DNA of 64,000 bases from Ixodes scapularis (GCF_016920785.2 NW_024609857.1:129201094-129265093); one strand, 5' to 3'. Shown: positions 43,501-53,636, counted from the first letter of the stretch. The notes: generated from the sequence alone by a model not told the origin. Numbers and translations: made by a program.

Positions 43501-43759
43501 AAAAAGTGTTGCAATCATTCAAGCGAGCAGCAAATAAAAATGCGTTTAATAAAACATTCGTCCTGAAAATACCTACCAGAGTGGGAGAGCAAAGATGAGC
43601 GTGACAACATATTTTTTTTTTTTCACTTCGGCGCCTTCTTGTTTTGTTTTGTTATGTTTTGTTTTATTTTGATTGACACACCAACAGCTTAACGCCTTCT
43701 TAGTGGTGCAAATATCAATGAGTCAATCAGTAGTAAAATTTTTAACAGGATAAAAACGA

Positions 43760-44505
43760 AATGTTAGAACAAAACAATAGTCTCAACACACTTTCGAAAT
43801 ATACGCTCTTTATCAAAAATATCAAGACTAACATTCCCACAAATCTGTTCTAAATGGTTATATACGTCAGTTGTAGGCGTGTCATGGGTGCAGCATGGTA
43901 AAAATCGGTAGGCTAAAACAAAGTATAAAGCCTACTAGACCTACGAGGAACGTGCAAGTAGATGTGACTGATTAGCTCTGGGGAATCAATTATACCATTT
44001 ACAATCTTATACAAATAGGTCAGTCAACGAATTGTTCCCCTGCTGTGCAACGAGTCTAACTTTACGAGTTCACAAATTCTCTCATAACTATGAAAATAAT
44101 TCGGTTGAAAATAACGATCAAACAATAAACGAACGAATCTACGTTGAACACTCTCAATTACACCTGAATATGTCACTCCAATACTGTTCCAGACAAGTGA
44201 GGCATATTCGACACGACTACGCACTAGTGAAGAAAACAAACGCAGAATACAAAGTGGGTTAGAAAAACCGCGTGTCACTCGCGTAATGGCTCCCAGCACA
44301 CTAGTGGAAGCATTCGCAATTGTAGTCATGGGATGATTGAAATTAATTGCAGGATCCATAAAAACGCCCAGATCACAGATGACCTCAACGCAGGTAATAT
44401 CGGTGGAGTCTAATACATAGGGAAAACTCAAAATTCCACGCTTAATAGAAAAATGTAGTCCTGAAATGCATGTGGGCTGAAAACGTGAGCACTGGGCTGC
44501 AGGGC
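43760..44505 (-). pseudogene. LINE reverse transcriptase C-terminal fragment
   Basis: The minus-strand frame 44509-44024 gives SGLHFSIKRGILSFPYVLD, ITCVEVICDLGVFMDPAI (thumb motif), LRLFSSLVRSRVEYASLVWN and IESVQRRFVRLLFDRY. Continuing in other frames to about 43760 are DLFVYKIVNGIIDSPEL and HVPRRSSRLYTLF. RT catalytic motifs are absent: the copy is 5'-truncated. It belongs to the CR1/Jockey-type group. Confidence 0.8.
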
Positions 44506-44529
44506 ACACGCATCCCTATGGTCGTTCCG

Positions 44530-44691
44530 TCGAACAGTACTTTCGCTGGCAGACGGCCGGAAGAGCGCCGTGGCGCAGCGAGCGGAAGTGATAACTTATC
44601 TCGGCCTCAGGGCGCGCCGTGTATGCGGAGTAAGGCGACAGGTGGCGCAGGTAGTACCGCATGCCGACCGGAGCGCTGTTTCAGCTCATAT
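44530..44691 (+). mobile_element. Older LTR relic, left piece (target of the gypsy insertion)
   Basis: GCAGACGGCCGGAAGAGCGC to CAGCTCATAT continues, after the gypsy element, as ATATTGTCCGCGATAGTACA at 50551. The continuous form is seen in reverse at 30376-30545. Confidence 0.75.
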
Positions 44692-45075
44692 TGCCGCGCG
44701 CAAGGCTGAGAAAGCAACGCTCGGTCACGGTCCTCCAGAAAGTTCCCGTTTATTCATGTACCGCACGTAACTTCTATCATTTATCCCTGCTTTTGTTTTC
44801 TAGAAAGTGCGTGTTCATTCTCGCCCCGATCACGCGACGCTCGAACCGCTTTCGCCGAATCTTCGAGATAGCGGCGCACTCTAGATAAGAGGCCGCCCGC
44901 GACCTTGTCGAGTCAGTCTCGCCCTAGCGCTCGATTCTGCTGACACGCCGACTTCGACGCCCGCGACGCTCTGTTTTCTTCTGTTTCCTTCTTTATTTTC
45001 GGCACAAGTTCGCCACATTAAACGTTTATTTCTCCCTGTTTATTTCCTGTTTGCTTTTGGTCACCAACCGTGACA
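44692..45075 (+). repeat. Ty3/gypsy 5' LTR
   Basis: Starts TGCCGCGCGCAAGGCTGAG and ends CACCAACCGTGACA. The single difference from the 3' LTR noted by eye is TTTGCTTT against TTTTCTTT near 45052. It carries the promoter and polyadenylation signals by family role; ATTAAA occurs in CACATTAAACG near 45016. Confidence 0.95.
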
Positions 45076-45078
45076 TTT

Positions 45079-45094
45079 TGGTGGAGGTGCGGGG
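45079..45094 (+). other. Probable primer-binding site
   Basis: TGGTGGAGGTGCGGGG begins three bases after the LTR. TGG matches the CCA end of a tRNA, and the following bases complement a ...GCACCTCCA acceptor end like that of alanine tRNAs. The tRNA identity is inference. Confidence 0.6.
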
Positions 45095-45100
45095 TACCGC

Positions 45101-46507
45101 ATGCCCGTACAGCGTTCCCCTCCCGGGGCCCGCAGTGCAAGCCCGATTCCAAGCCCTGTGACAAGACCACTCAACGCGGAACCTGAAACTTGGACCAGTC
45201 GCCGAACCCAAGGTCTACACCCGGAATACGGACTTCTGCCACCCAGGACCAGGCAGCCTACGAGGCCGACGATGGACGACCAGCAATCGCAGTCCCCGAC
45301 CGCCGCCGCCGTCGTCTACCTGCCTGTTGCCCAGCGAACCCCGACGACCTTCCTAGGCGAGACCCACGAAGACGTAGAGGACTGGCTCCTGCACTACGAA
45401 CGTGTAGCACGCCATAATGGATGGACCACTGAGCAGCGCCTCCAAAACCTCTACTTCTCCTTGGAGGGTACCGCGAGGCAGTGGTTCGAGAACCACGAGG
45501 CGTCGCTTACGTCGTGGGACACCTGTACCGCTGGCCTAAAGGAGACATTCACGAACCAGACACGACGACAGCGAGCGGAAGACCTCCTTCAAGTACGAAC
45601 TCAAGGGCCCAACGAAACGGTAACCAGCTTCGTTGAAGACGTCCTCCGCCTGAGCAGCCGCGCCGACCCTCAGTCCACCGAGGAAAAGAAGCTGCGTATC
45701 CTGATGCGCGGCGTGAAGGACGACATTTTCGGAGGCCTCGTACGCAACCCACCGACGACGATTCAAGAATTTGTAACCGAGGCGACGAACATTGAGCGTG
45801 CACTGCAATCCCGAGCCAGCCACTACCAGAGGCTACCCGGCGTCAGCGCGGTTCCGCCGTCCGCTTGCGACCTTGGCTCCAGCATCTCCAGCATTCGCCA
45901 GATCATCCGGGACGTCGTCCGGGAGGAAATTAAGAAGCTCCTGCCTGCTACCCACCAGCCGGCTTCGGTGTCAATAGCCGAAGTTGTCCGCGACGAGGTT
46001 CAGCGGGCAATTCAACTGGAGGCTCCTGCCAACGTAGCTGCACCCGAGGAGCCCACCGTGACCTACGCCGCAGTGGCCCGACGGCCACCGCCTCCTCCTC
46101 GCGCCTATGTCGCGCCGCCCCGACGCCAGTCTCCTGCGCCGCAGCACGACCGACGCCGCGACGACCAGCCCCAGTACGCCAGCCAGGAGCCCCGTGTACC
46201 CCGGAAGACCGATGTGTGGCGAACGGCCGACCGACGCCCGCTCTGCTACCACTGCGGGGAAGCCGACCATGTGTACCGCCGATGCCCATACCGACGACTC
46301 GGGCTGCGCGGATTCCACCCAAACGACCCGCGCCCCCGGTATGGTGAACGCCCTCGGGAGATCGACGAGTACCTGCGACGACCCCAGTCCCCCGAGCCTG
46401 CGTCCCGCCGAGAGTTCCGGTCGCCATCGCCCCGACGTCCAGCTTCGCCGATGCACCGACCCCGACGTGAAAGCCTGTCACCCCTCGCTCCTCACCGGGG
46501 AAACTAG
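45101..46507 (+). CDS. gag: Ty3/gypsy Gag
   Basis: This 468-residue structural protein forms the virus-like particle and binds element RNA. ATG 45101 is the first in the frame after the primer site. The retrotransposon gag core spans about residues 83-230 (TTFLGETHEDVEDWLLHYER, then GTARQWFENHEASLTSW and ETFTNQTRRQRAEDLLQ). A Pro-rich stretch follows, then one zinc knuckle CYHCGEADHVYRRC (CX2CX4HX4C) near residues 378-391 and an Arg/Pro-rich tail. The frame ends at TAG 46505-46507, directly after a GGGAAAC heptamer, so a fraction of ribosomes probably shifts into pol. A 216-residue antisense frame (46598-45948) is a shadow. Confidence 0.93.
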   Translation: MPVQRSPPGARSASPIPSPVTRPLNAEPETWTSRRTQGLHPEYGLLPPRTRQPTRPTMDDQQSQSPTAAAVVYLPVAQRTPTTFLGETHEDVEDWLLHYERVARHNGWTTEQRLQNLYFSLEGTARQWFENHEASLTSWDTCTAGLKETFTNQTRRQRAEDLLQVRTQGPNETVTSFVEDVLRLSSRADPQSTEEKKLRILMRGVKDDIFGGLVRNPPTTIQEFVTEATNIERALQSRASHYQRLPGVSAVPPSACDLGSSISSIRQIIRDVVREEIKKLLPATHQPASVSIAEVVRDEVQRAIQLEAPANVAAPEEPTVTYAAVARRPPPPPRAYVAPPRRQSPAPQHDRRRDDQPQYASQEPRVPRKTDVWRTADRRPLCYHCGEADHVYRRCPYRRLGLRGFHPNDPRPRYGERPREIDEYLRRPQSPEPASRREFRSPSPRRPASPMHRPRRESLSPLAPHRGN

Positions 46508-46563
46508 GCGCGGCAACCCCTGGAGGTGGAGTTGCCGAAGACAACCGACGTAAAGAGCCTCCA
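46498..46563 (+). promoter_or_regulatory. Candidate -1 ribosomal frameshift signal (slippery site plus pseudoknot)
   Basis: The heptamer GGGAAAC (46498-46504) sits in the gag phase G-GGA-AAC, immediately before the TAG stop. After a 6-base spacer, CGGCAAC (46511-46517) pairs with GTTGCCG (46531-46537). The loop word TGGAGG (46521-46526) is complementary to CCTCCA (46558-46563), allowing an H-type pseudoknot. A -1 slip puts the ribosome in the pol frame, open from 46504 through protease. Structure was found by eye, not by folding. Confidence 0.75.
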
Positions 46564-49500
46564 AGAACGACGGAGCGCTCCCACTCTCCCGACCCCAAGC
46601 ATCACAACGACGCTCCTGCATCGGTGTCTAACAACCTGAACGTTGTGATCGACGGCCTCGACGCATCGGCACTCGTGGACACCGGAGCAGACTACTCAGT
46701 CTTGAGTGGGAGGCTCTCCCGCCGCCTTCGAAAAGTCATGACGCCGTGGGAAGGACCCCAAATACGAACCGCCGGAGGACATCTCATCACACCAGTCGGG
46801 AGATGCACTGCTCGCGTCGACATCCACGGTGAAACGTGCCCTGTCAAGTTCGTCGTTCTGCAAGACTGTTCGAGGGACGTTATCCTCGGAATGAACTTTC
46901 TCTGCGAGTATGGCGCCGTCATCGATCTCGGAACAAACCGGCTGACGCTACGAAAACCTGCTCCACCAGCGGAGGGACCCCAAGCGACGTCACACACGGT
47001 CCGAGTCCTCGCAAACCACGTAAACCTACCACCGCGGTCGAGTGTTTTCGTACTTGTCGGGATCGATGAAGCTTCCTGTGGCGAAGTTCTTCTCGAGGGA
47101 AGCCTCCAATTGCTCCTGGGAAGAGGCATAGGCGTCGCAAGGGGAGTAGCTGAACTTCAGGACGGGCGGACTGTGGCCCTCGTGACGAACTTCCGAAACG
47201 AAGCGCAACACCTCACAAAAGGTGCAGCCGTGGGCCACATCGAGAAACTCCGAAACCCCGCCGAAATCACCGCGATTACTGACGAATCCTCGCCGCCCCA
47301 GCAAGACAGTACGTCGCCAGCGCAGCTCGACATTGACCCTAAGCTTCCGGACCCTAAACGGCGTCAGCTGGCTAACCTCCTCGCCGAATACCGCGACTGC
47401 TTTGCGACGTCGTCGAAGATGCGCCAGACCGCGGTTGCCAAGCACCGCATCGTTACCGAGGACGACGCGCGCCCTGTGCATCGATCGCCGTACAGAGTCT
47501 CCGCTAAGGAAAGGGAGGTGATCCATCAGCAAGTTCAAGAGATGCTGAATGACGACATAATCCAACCTTCAAGCAGTCCATGGGCCTCTCCAGTCGTGCT
47601 GGTTAAGAAGAAGGACGGAACTCTTCGGTTCTGCGTGGACTACCGGCAGCTCAACACGGTTACGAAGAAAGACGTCTACCCACTCCCCCGCATCGACGAC
47701 ACTCTAGACCGACTGCGCCACTCTCGATACTTTTCATCGATGGATCTGAAGAGCGGCTACTGGCAAATCGAGGTCGACGAACGGGACCGAGAGAAGACAG
47801 CCTTCGTCACGCCGGATGGACTGTACGAGTTCAAGGTGATGCCCTTCGGACTATGCACGGCGCCAGCAACTTTCCAGCGTGTCATGGACACCGTGCTGGC
47901 AGGGCTGAAGTGGCAGAGTTGTCTCGTCTACCTTGACGACGTCGTAGTATTTTCAGCTGACTTCGACGAGCACTTGAGACGACTCCGAGCTGTTCTTCAA
48001 GCCATTCAGACCGCCGGACTCACACTCAAGCCGTCAAAGTGCCGGTTCGCCTATGACGAACTGAAGTTCCTTGGCCACGTGGTTAGTAACGAAGGCGTCC
48101 GCCCAGACCCCGAGAAGACTCGCGCCGTCGCGGCATTTCCAGCGCCTACAGACAAGAAGGCCGTGCGAAGATTCCTTGGACTTTGTGCCTATTATCGACG
48201 CTTCGTTCGGGATTTCGCAAGGATTTCCGCAACACTTACGAATCTCACGAAGGACGCCGAGAAGTTCGAATGGGCCGAGGAGCAACAGCAGGCATTCGAC
48301 GAACTGAAACAACGACTCCAGACTCCTCCTGTGCTTGGACATTTCGATCAGGATGCGGAAACAGAAATTCACACGGACGCAAGTAACGCGGGACTGGGCG
48401 CAGTACTAGTCCAAGTGCAAGAAGGCATCGAGCGAGTCATCGCCTACGCAAGTCGGACATTGTCCAAGGCGGAGAAAAATTACTCCACGACTGAGAAAGA
48501 ATGCCTTGCGGTCGTCTGGGCAATAACGAAGTTTCGTCCGTACTTGTACGGGAGCCCGTTTCGTGTAGTCACGGACCACCACTCGCTCTGCTGGCTTGCG
48601 AACCTGAAGGACCCGTCAGGACGCCTCGCTCGATGGAGTCTTCGACTACAAGAGTTCAACATGACAGTGGTCTATAAGTCAGGCCGCAAGCACAGCGACG
48701 CCGACTGCCTGTCCAGAGCCCCCGTCGAAACCCCTTCCGGCTGCAGCGACGACAATGACGACGAGTGCTTCCTAGGAGCAGTGAACACCGACGATATGGC
48801 ACGACGTCAACGGGACGATCCTGAGCTGCGCGCATTAATCGAGCACCTGGAAGGGGGCAGGAGTACCGTGCCACGTGTCTTCTCACGAGTACTGCCGACC
48901 TTCGCCATCCGACAAGGTGTACTCTACAAAGAGAACTTCGGTAACAACAACTCGCCGTGGCTGCTGGTAATCCAGACTGACCTTCGAGGGGAGATCTTTC
49001 AAGCATGTCACGACGACCCGACGTCCGGACACCTTGGATACGGCCGGACACTGGCCCGTATTCGTGAAAAGTATTACTGGCCCAAGCTCCCCAAGACCGT
49101 CCACCTGTACACACGATCATGCCACGAGTGCCAGCGACGCAAGAAACCTCCGACGAGGCCGGCCGGACTCCTGCAGCCTATTTCTCCTCCAACTGCACCC
49201 TTCCAGCAGATCGGAATGGATCTACTTGGTCCTTTTCCGCCTTCGACGTCGGGGAACCGCTGGATCATCGTCGCCACAGATTATCTCACGCGGTACGCCG
49301 AAACGAAAGCTCTTCCTTCGGGGACTGCTGTGGAAGTTGCCAAGTTTTTCATTGAGTCCATCGTCCTCCGGCACGGCGCTCCAGAAGTTCTGATTACAGA
49401 TCGCGGATCATCGTTCATGGCACAACTGACCCAAGAAATCTTCCTACTCAGTCACACCAGCCATCGTCGTACAACTGCGTACCACCCGCAGACCAACGGG

Positions 49501-50058
49501 CTGACGGAGCGACTCAACAAGACAATCGCCGATATGATCTCTATGTACGTCGACGTAGAGCACAAGACGTGGGACGAGGTGCTGCCCTACGTCACGTTCG
49601 CCTACAATACGGCGGTTCAAGAGACCACTGGATTCACCCCTTTCCAGCTGGTACATGGTCGGAAGGTAACGACCATGCTGGACGCCATGCTGCCCCATGA
49701 TCCATCTGACAACGAGAGCGACGACGCCCAGGCGGTTGCTCAACGCGCCGAAGAAGTTCGCCAGCTCGCCCGACTCCTGATTCAAGACCAGCAACGCGTC
49801 GACGCCGGCCGCTACAACCTTCGTCGCAGGGACGTCCACTTCCAGCCCGGAGATAGGGTGTGGGTATGGACGCCCATCCGTCGCCGCGGCCTCAGTGAGA
49901 AACTGCTGAAACGGTACTTTGGACCATACAAGGTACTTCGTCGCCTCGGCGAGCTGAACTACGAGGTGATGCCCGACGGAACACGAACATCGTCACGCCG
50001 CTCACCACGACCTGAGGTCGTCCACGTCGTGCGCCTGAAGCCGTACTACGCTCGATAG
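46504..50058 (+). CDS. pol: Ty3/gypsy Pol (protease, reverse transcriptase, RNase H, integrase)
   Basis: Pol lies in the -1 frame relative to gag and is open from the shift site to TAG 50056-50058. Protease: ALVDTGADYSVLSG near 46669. RT: FCVDYRQLNTVTKKDVYPLP, SSMDLKSGYWQIEVDE (first Asp) and YLDDVVVFS near 47930. RNase H: IHTDASNAGLGAVLVQ near 48367 and VTDHHSLCWL. Integrase: HLGYGRTLARIREKYYWPKL with CHECQRRK (zinc finger, about 49027-49140), then GMDLLGPFPP (first Asp), LITDRGSSF (second Asp) and YHPQTNGLTERLNK (Glu). The C-terminus carries a GPY/F module (YFGPYKVLRRLG) and no chromodomain. All catalytic residues I can check are present. A GTG at 46624 is not the likely start. Confidence 0.95.
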   Translation, partial: LGAATPGGGVAEDNRRKEPPRTTERSHSPDPKHHNDAPASVSNNLNVVIDGLDASALVDTGADYSVLSGRLSRRLRKVMTPWEGPQIRTAGGHLITPVGRCTARVDIHGETCPVKFVVLQDCSRDVILGMNFLCEYGAVIDLGTNRLTLRKPAPPAEGPQATSHTVRVLANHVNLPPRSSVFVLVGIDEASCGEVLLEGSLQLLLGRGIGVARGVAELQDGRTVALVTNFRNEAQHLTKGAAVGHIEKLRNPAEITAITDESSPPQQDSTSPAQLDIDPKLPDPKRRQLANLLAEYRDCFATSSKMRQTAVAKHRIVTEDDARPVHRSPYRVSAKEREVIHQQVQEMLNDDIIQPSSSPWASPVVLVKKKDGTLRFCVDYRQLNTVTKKDVYPLPRIDDTLDRLRHSRYFSSMDLKSGYWQIEVDERDREKTAFVTPDGLYEFKVMPFGLCTAPATFQRVMDTVLAGLKWQSCLVYLDDVVVFSADFDEHLRRLRAVLQAIQTAGLTLKPSKCRFAYDELKFLGHVVSNEGVRPDPEKTRAVAAFPAPTDKKAVRRFLGLCAYYRRFVRDFARISATLTNLTKDAEKFEWAEEQQQAFDELKQRLQTPPVLGHFDQDAETEIHTDASNAGLGAVLVQVQEGIERVIAYASRTLSKAEKNYSTTEKECLAVVWAITKFRPYLYGSPFRVVTDHHSLCWLANLKDPSGRLARWSLRLQEFNMTVVYKSGRKHSDADCLSRAPVETPSGCSDDNDDECFLGAVNTDDMARRQRDDPELRALIEHLEGGRSTVPRVFSRVLPTFAIRQGVLYKENFGNNNSPWLLVIQTDLRGEIFQACHDDPTSGHLGYGRTLARIREKYYWPKLPKTVHLYTRSCHECQRRKKPPTRPAGLLQPISPPTAPFQQIGMDLLGPFPPSTSGNRWIIVATDYLTRYAETKALPSGTAVEVAKFFIESIVLRHGAPEVLITDRGSSFMAQLTQEIFLLSHTSHRRTTAYHPQTNGLTERLNKTIADMISMYVDVEHKTWDEVLPYVTFAYNTAVQETTGFTPFQLVHGRKVTTMLDAMLPHDPSDNESDDAQAVAQRAEEVRQLARLLIQDQQRVDAGRYNLRRRDVHFQPGDRVWVWTPIRRRGLSEKLLKRYFGPYKVLRRLGELNYEVMPDGTRTSSRRSPRPEVVHVVRLKPYYAR

Positions 50059-50148
50059 GACTGTGGACCTTTTGTGCTCCAAAAGACTCTTTAGTTTATC
50101 GTTCTTTTTTTATTTTGATTTGTTTTACACTGCATCGGGGCGATGCAC

Positions 50149-50166
50149 TTTTAAAGGGGGGAGTAA
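50149..50166 (+). other. Polypurine tract
   Basis: TTTTAAAGGGGGGAGTAA ends directly at the 3' LTR. AAAGGGGGGAG is the purine run expected to prime plus-strand synthesis. Confidence 0.85.
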
Positions 50167-50550
50167 TGCCGCGCGCAAGGCTGAGAAAGCAACGCTCGGT
50201 CACGGTCCTCCAGAAAGTTCCCGTTTATTCATGTACCGCACGTAACTTCTATCATTTATCCCTGCTTTTGTTTTCTAGAAAGTGCGTGTTCATTCTCGCC
50301 CCGATCACGCGACGCTCGAACCGCTTTCGCCGAATCTTCGAGATAGCGGCGCACTCTAGATAAGAGGCCGCCCGCGACCTTGTCGAGTCAGTCTCGCCCT
50401 AGCGCTCGATTCTGCTGACACGCCGACTTCGACGCCCGCGACGCTCTGTTTTCTTCTGTTTCCTTCTTTATTTTCGGCACAAGTTCGCCACATTAAACGT
50501 TTATTTCTCCCTGTTTATTTCCTGTTTTCTTTTGGTCACCAACCGTGACA
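50167..50550 (+). repeat. Ty3/gypsy 3' LTR
   Basis: Identical to the 5' LTR by eye except one base near 50527. It ends CCGTGACA before the ATAT duplication. Confidence 0.95.
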
Positions 50551-50753
50551 ATATTGTCCGCGATAGTACATAAGGGGCTTCGCGTGGCGAGTCAAAGAAA
50601 GTCAGTCTCGCCCAAGCGCTCGATCCTGCTGTTTCGCAGACATCGACGCCTGCGACGCTAGCCTTTCTCTATTTTTGTTCTGGGCACAAGTTCGCCACAT
50701 TAAACGTTTTGTTTCGTCAGTTATTCGCTGCCTCATAATTTGTCATTCGTGAC
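50551..50753 (+). mobile_element. Older LTR relic, right piece
   Basis: Continues 44530-44691: ATATTGTCCGCGATAGTACA, then CAGTCTCGCCCAAGCGCTCG, CACAAGTTCGCCACATTAAA and TTCGTGACA at the end. The shared words show that it belongs to a relative of the inserted gypsy family. Confidence 0.75.
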
Positions 50754-51427
50754 AATATTAGTCCTACACAATTCCAAGTAAGGCCTGAGCCAAGAGAAAA
50801 TCACAGTCTACACAGTAACACTAGCTTGCTTTCAGAACTACGGCGAACAAGGAGCTCCTCGTGGAAAACACACACACAGTGTTAAAAAAGATACTCAACG
50901 AAAGTATAGATAAGCTACTAAATACCCGTTTCATAAAGTATTACAGAGTACTAGTTAACTCACTTTCCCTGCAAAATATCTTGAGTATAGAGTAGAAATG
51001 TTATTCAAAAACTTTGGAAGATATTTTTGCTTTCCGTAATTTGTATGAGTGACACAAGAATGCTTTGTCTACAAGCAACAGAAGTAAACACAACGAAATC
51101 GCAGTGCTATATTATGCTGTCCAAGTACAACGGGTAGCATCACGGGTGTTATCGAATTTCTAAGGGCTGTCGATTTCTTCTTTAAATTTCTAAAGGTTGT
51201 CGATCCCCCCCCCCCCCCCCCCCCCCCTTCCCTATGCTAAACTCTAAAAACGCGTTCAGAAAGGTGCACAACTTTTGGAGTCTGCACTTTCAAAGCTCGG
51301 TCTGCTCGTAACTTGTTTCTAGCCTTGACCCTGTCCTCATGAGAGTGTCGAGCTATCACCGTTCCCCGACAGACAGTTTTCTCGGAAGTGCTAGACTGGG
51401 AAGTTTCAAAGGATGAAAAATGCATAT
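50754..51427. other. No gene seen; C-tract
   Basis: AT-rich non-coding DNA with a run of 23 C at 51205-51227. ATTTCTAA(A)GG-type words repeat just before it (51155-51200). Confidence 0.45.
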
Positions 51428-51545
51428 TGTCACGAATGACAAGTGATGAGGCAATAATAATTGAAGAAACTAAACGTTTAATGGGACAAACTTGTGCCCA
51501 AAAATAAAAAGTGAACAGAAGAAAGCAGAGCGTCGCGGGCGTCGA
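51428..51545 (-). mobile_element. LTR relic, 3' end only
   Basis: On the minus strand: CGACGCCCGCGACGCTCTG, CACAAGTTTGTCCCATTAAA and CATTCGTGACA, the same end as the relic at 50551-50753. The rest of the LTR is missing; GC-rich LINE 5' sequence begins beside it. Confidence 0.65.
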
Positions 51546-52183
51546 GCCCCGCAGGGGGCTCGACGCTCGACGCCAAACACCCGTGAAATCAGGTGTTTGG
51601 AGAGTGGCGTCTCCACGGACCCCGAGCCCCGCAGGGGGTGCCTGCACCTTATGTGCTAGGTGCTTGGTGAGTAGCGTCACCACGGACCCCAGCCACATTG
51701 GCGACACCACAGACCCCGAGTAAAAAGTGGCTAAGACCCACCCACGTCTGGCTGTGCGTGGCGAGCCCGTGTCCGGGGAAAAGGGCATCCTAATGGTTGA
51801 GCTGAGCCCGGGGTAGGTTTGGACCTTTCGGGGCTCCCCGGGTGAGGCAACACACCACTTTGGCCCCCGCTTCTCGTAGACGGGTGTCCTGGCTTGGCCC
51901 GACCACGATGATGCAGTCAGTCGCCATTTCTTCTACTATCCCCTCTATTCTTTCTCTTTCCTCTTCTCTCGCCTTTTTTCCATTTCAACTTCTTCGGCGG
52001 CAAGGGCTAACCTTGGGTGCCGACAGACCCCCTGTCTAGCGCCACACTGGGTTATAGTGCCTGGGCAGCGCTGATAGTGTAATGTCGTCAGCCAAGCCAT
52101 TCTTGCTATGGCGCATTACCTATCCCCGTCTTGGGCTCCGTGGTGGGTGGCGCACCCGGGGCACCGAAGATCCTCCCATTATT
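51546..52183 (+). other. Probable 5' untranslated region of the I-clade LINE
   Basis: GC-rich, with GAGCCCCGCAGGGGG at 51545 and again near 51620, and a hairpin ACACC...GGTGT around 51578-51600. It leads without interruption into ORF1. The exact element start is uncertain. Confidence 0.45.
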
Positions 52184-53537
52184 ATGGGTTCCAAACGAAA
52201 CTTTCTTGATCGGCCTCTGAAAAGAGGCCGCATCGAAGCTCTACTCCCTGAAAAAGACTATCAACGCCTGAAAAATTTTGAAAATTCCTCGTAATGCATT
52301 CAGAGACCGAAAAACCTCTTGCCAAACTATCCCCATTCCTCGTCGCGAAGGTGATAGAGGGAGTGGTTGGAAAAGACTTTCATGCCAAGAAAATGTCATC
52401 TGGCGACCCCCTCATCCAGATTAACACTAAGCGACAAAGCGACGCCCTCTTAGCGCTAAACTCTATCTCAGACTATAGGGTCACTGTCATAGCACACCGC
52501 ACCCTTAACACTGTTCAAGGTGTCATCTCTGAGGATGACCTCCTTGATACACCGGAGAAAGAAGTCGTTGAGGGGCTGGCCACGCAGGGAGTGGCGGCTG
52601 CACGGCGGATCACCCTGCGTCGGGACGGCGTAGAATTGAAAACAAAACATATTGTTTTAACTTTCGAATCGACCTCTCTTCCCGAAGTTGTTAGAGCCGG
52701 CTACCTCCAGTGCCGCGTCCGCCCATATGTGCCGAATCCGCTGCGCTGCTTAAGTGTCAGCGGTTCGGGCATGGGTCGCGGAGCTGTCGGGGGACCAACA
52801 AGTGTGCTAAGTGCTCTAGTAAAGAGCACGTTGCTGAAGCATGTGAGAGCGAACCTCTGTGTTCAAACTGTGAAGGCCACCACCCTGCCTATTCCAGATC
52901 CTGCCTTGTCTGGAAACAAGAAAAAGAAATTCTTGCACTAAAAATTAAAGAAAATATAAGCTACATTGATGCAAAGAAGCGCTTTGCGTTTGTCTCTAAA
53001 GGGTCTTATGCCCAGGCCGTGCACAGGGGTCCGGCACGGTCAATGGTGTCAACGGGAACGCAGACGTCTTCGGACGACTCGCGTCTCCTGTTTGGTCCCC
53101 CTTCCTCGGGAGCAGTGCCAGTTGCACTGCCTCCAAACCACAAGGTGGATGCTTCCTCATCAGCGCCCACCTCGGGAGCGGTGCCCATGGCACCGCCTCC
53201 AAACCGCAAGGTGGATGCTGCTGCGTCAGCATCCACCTCAGGGCAGGGTATGACCTCCCCTGCCCCACCTGCTGCTTCGGTCCCTCGGGGCCGGGGCCTT
53301 CAATCTCGGACCTCTGCTCCTCAGAGGAAGCCTGGGGAGCCCCCCAAGCAGTCGACCTCTACAGGTCAACCTGAGGCCATTGCCTCCCCAACAGAGGAAC
53401 CAATGGATGAGAGTGGACCCAGATCTGACGAGCACCCCTCCTCTCGGGATCTGAGTCTTCCTCTTGCGCTCCCAGTGGTCCCACTGGGAAACAGAAGGAA
53501 GCTACGACAAAGAAGAATGCCCCGCGTATTTAGATAG
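52184..53537 (+). pseudogene. I-clade LINE ORF1 (gag-like, zinc knuckles), frameshifted
   Basis: It starts at ATG 52184 (MGSKRNFLDRPLKRGRIEAL). Frame one stops at TAA 52292, and the protein continues from the overlapping ATG 52294 (EKPLAKLSPFLVAKVIEGVV). A third frame takes over near 52745, giving KCQRFGHGSRSCRGTNKCAKC and CSNCEGHHPAYSRSC, a series of Cys/His knuckles that bind element RNA. A Pro/Ser-rich region with an imperfect 60-bp tandem repeat (SGAVPVALPPN / SGAVPMAPPPN) follows and the frame ends at TAG 53535-53537. Two frameshifts make it inactive. Confidence 0.8.
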
Positions 53538-53636
53538 ATTTTAAGACCTGAAGATCCCTTTTGATCAGTATGTTCTCGTTTTTTTTCTCTTTCACGTTTT
53601 TTAACTTCCTAATATTTGCTCTACTGTTTTTAAATA

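Larger units (their letters stand above)
44692..50550 (+). mobile_element. Ty3/gypsy LTR retrotransposon, apparently intact
   Basis: The element is 5859 bp, with 384-bp LTRs (44692-45075 and 50167-50550) that differ at about one position. It has a 4-bp duplication ATAT at 44688-44691 and 50551-50554, a primer-binding site, open gag and pol frames and a polypurine tract. Base composition in the genes is markedly GC-rich and codon use is even, unlike the AT-rich LINEs around it. No env is present. Near-identical LTRs mean recent insertion. It is inserted in an older, related LTR. Confidence 0.95.

Noticed and set aside
45948..46598. 216-residue antisense frame over gag
   Set aside because: It is a shadow of the GC-rich gag gene, with no domain and no independent start context.
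46624..46626. GTG at 46624 as the start of pol
   Set aside because: The frame is open upstream to the gag stop and a -1 frameshift signal is present, which is the expected mode of expression.
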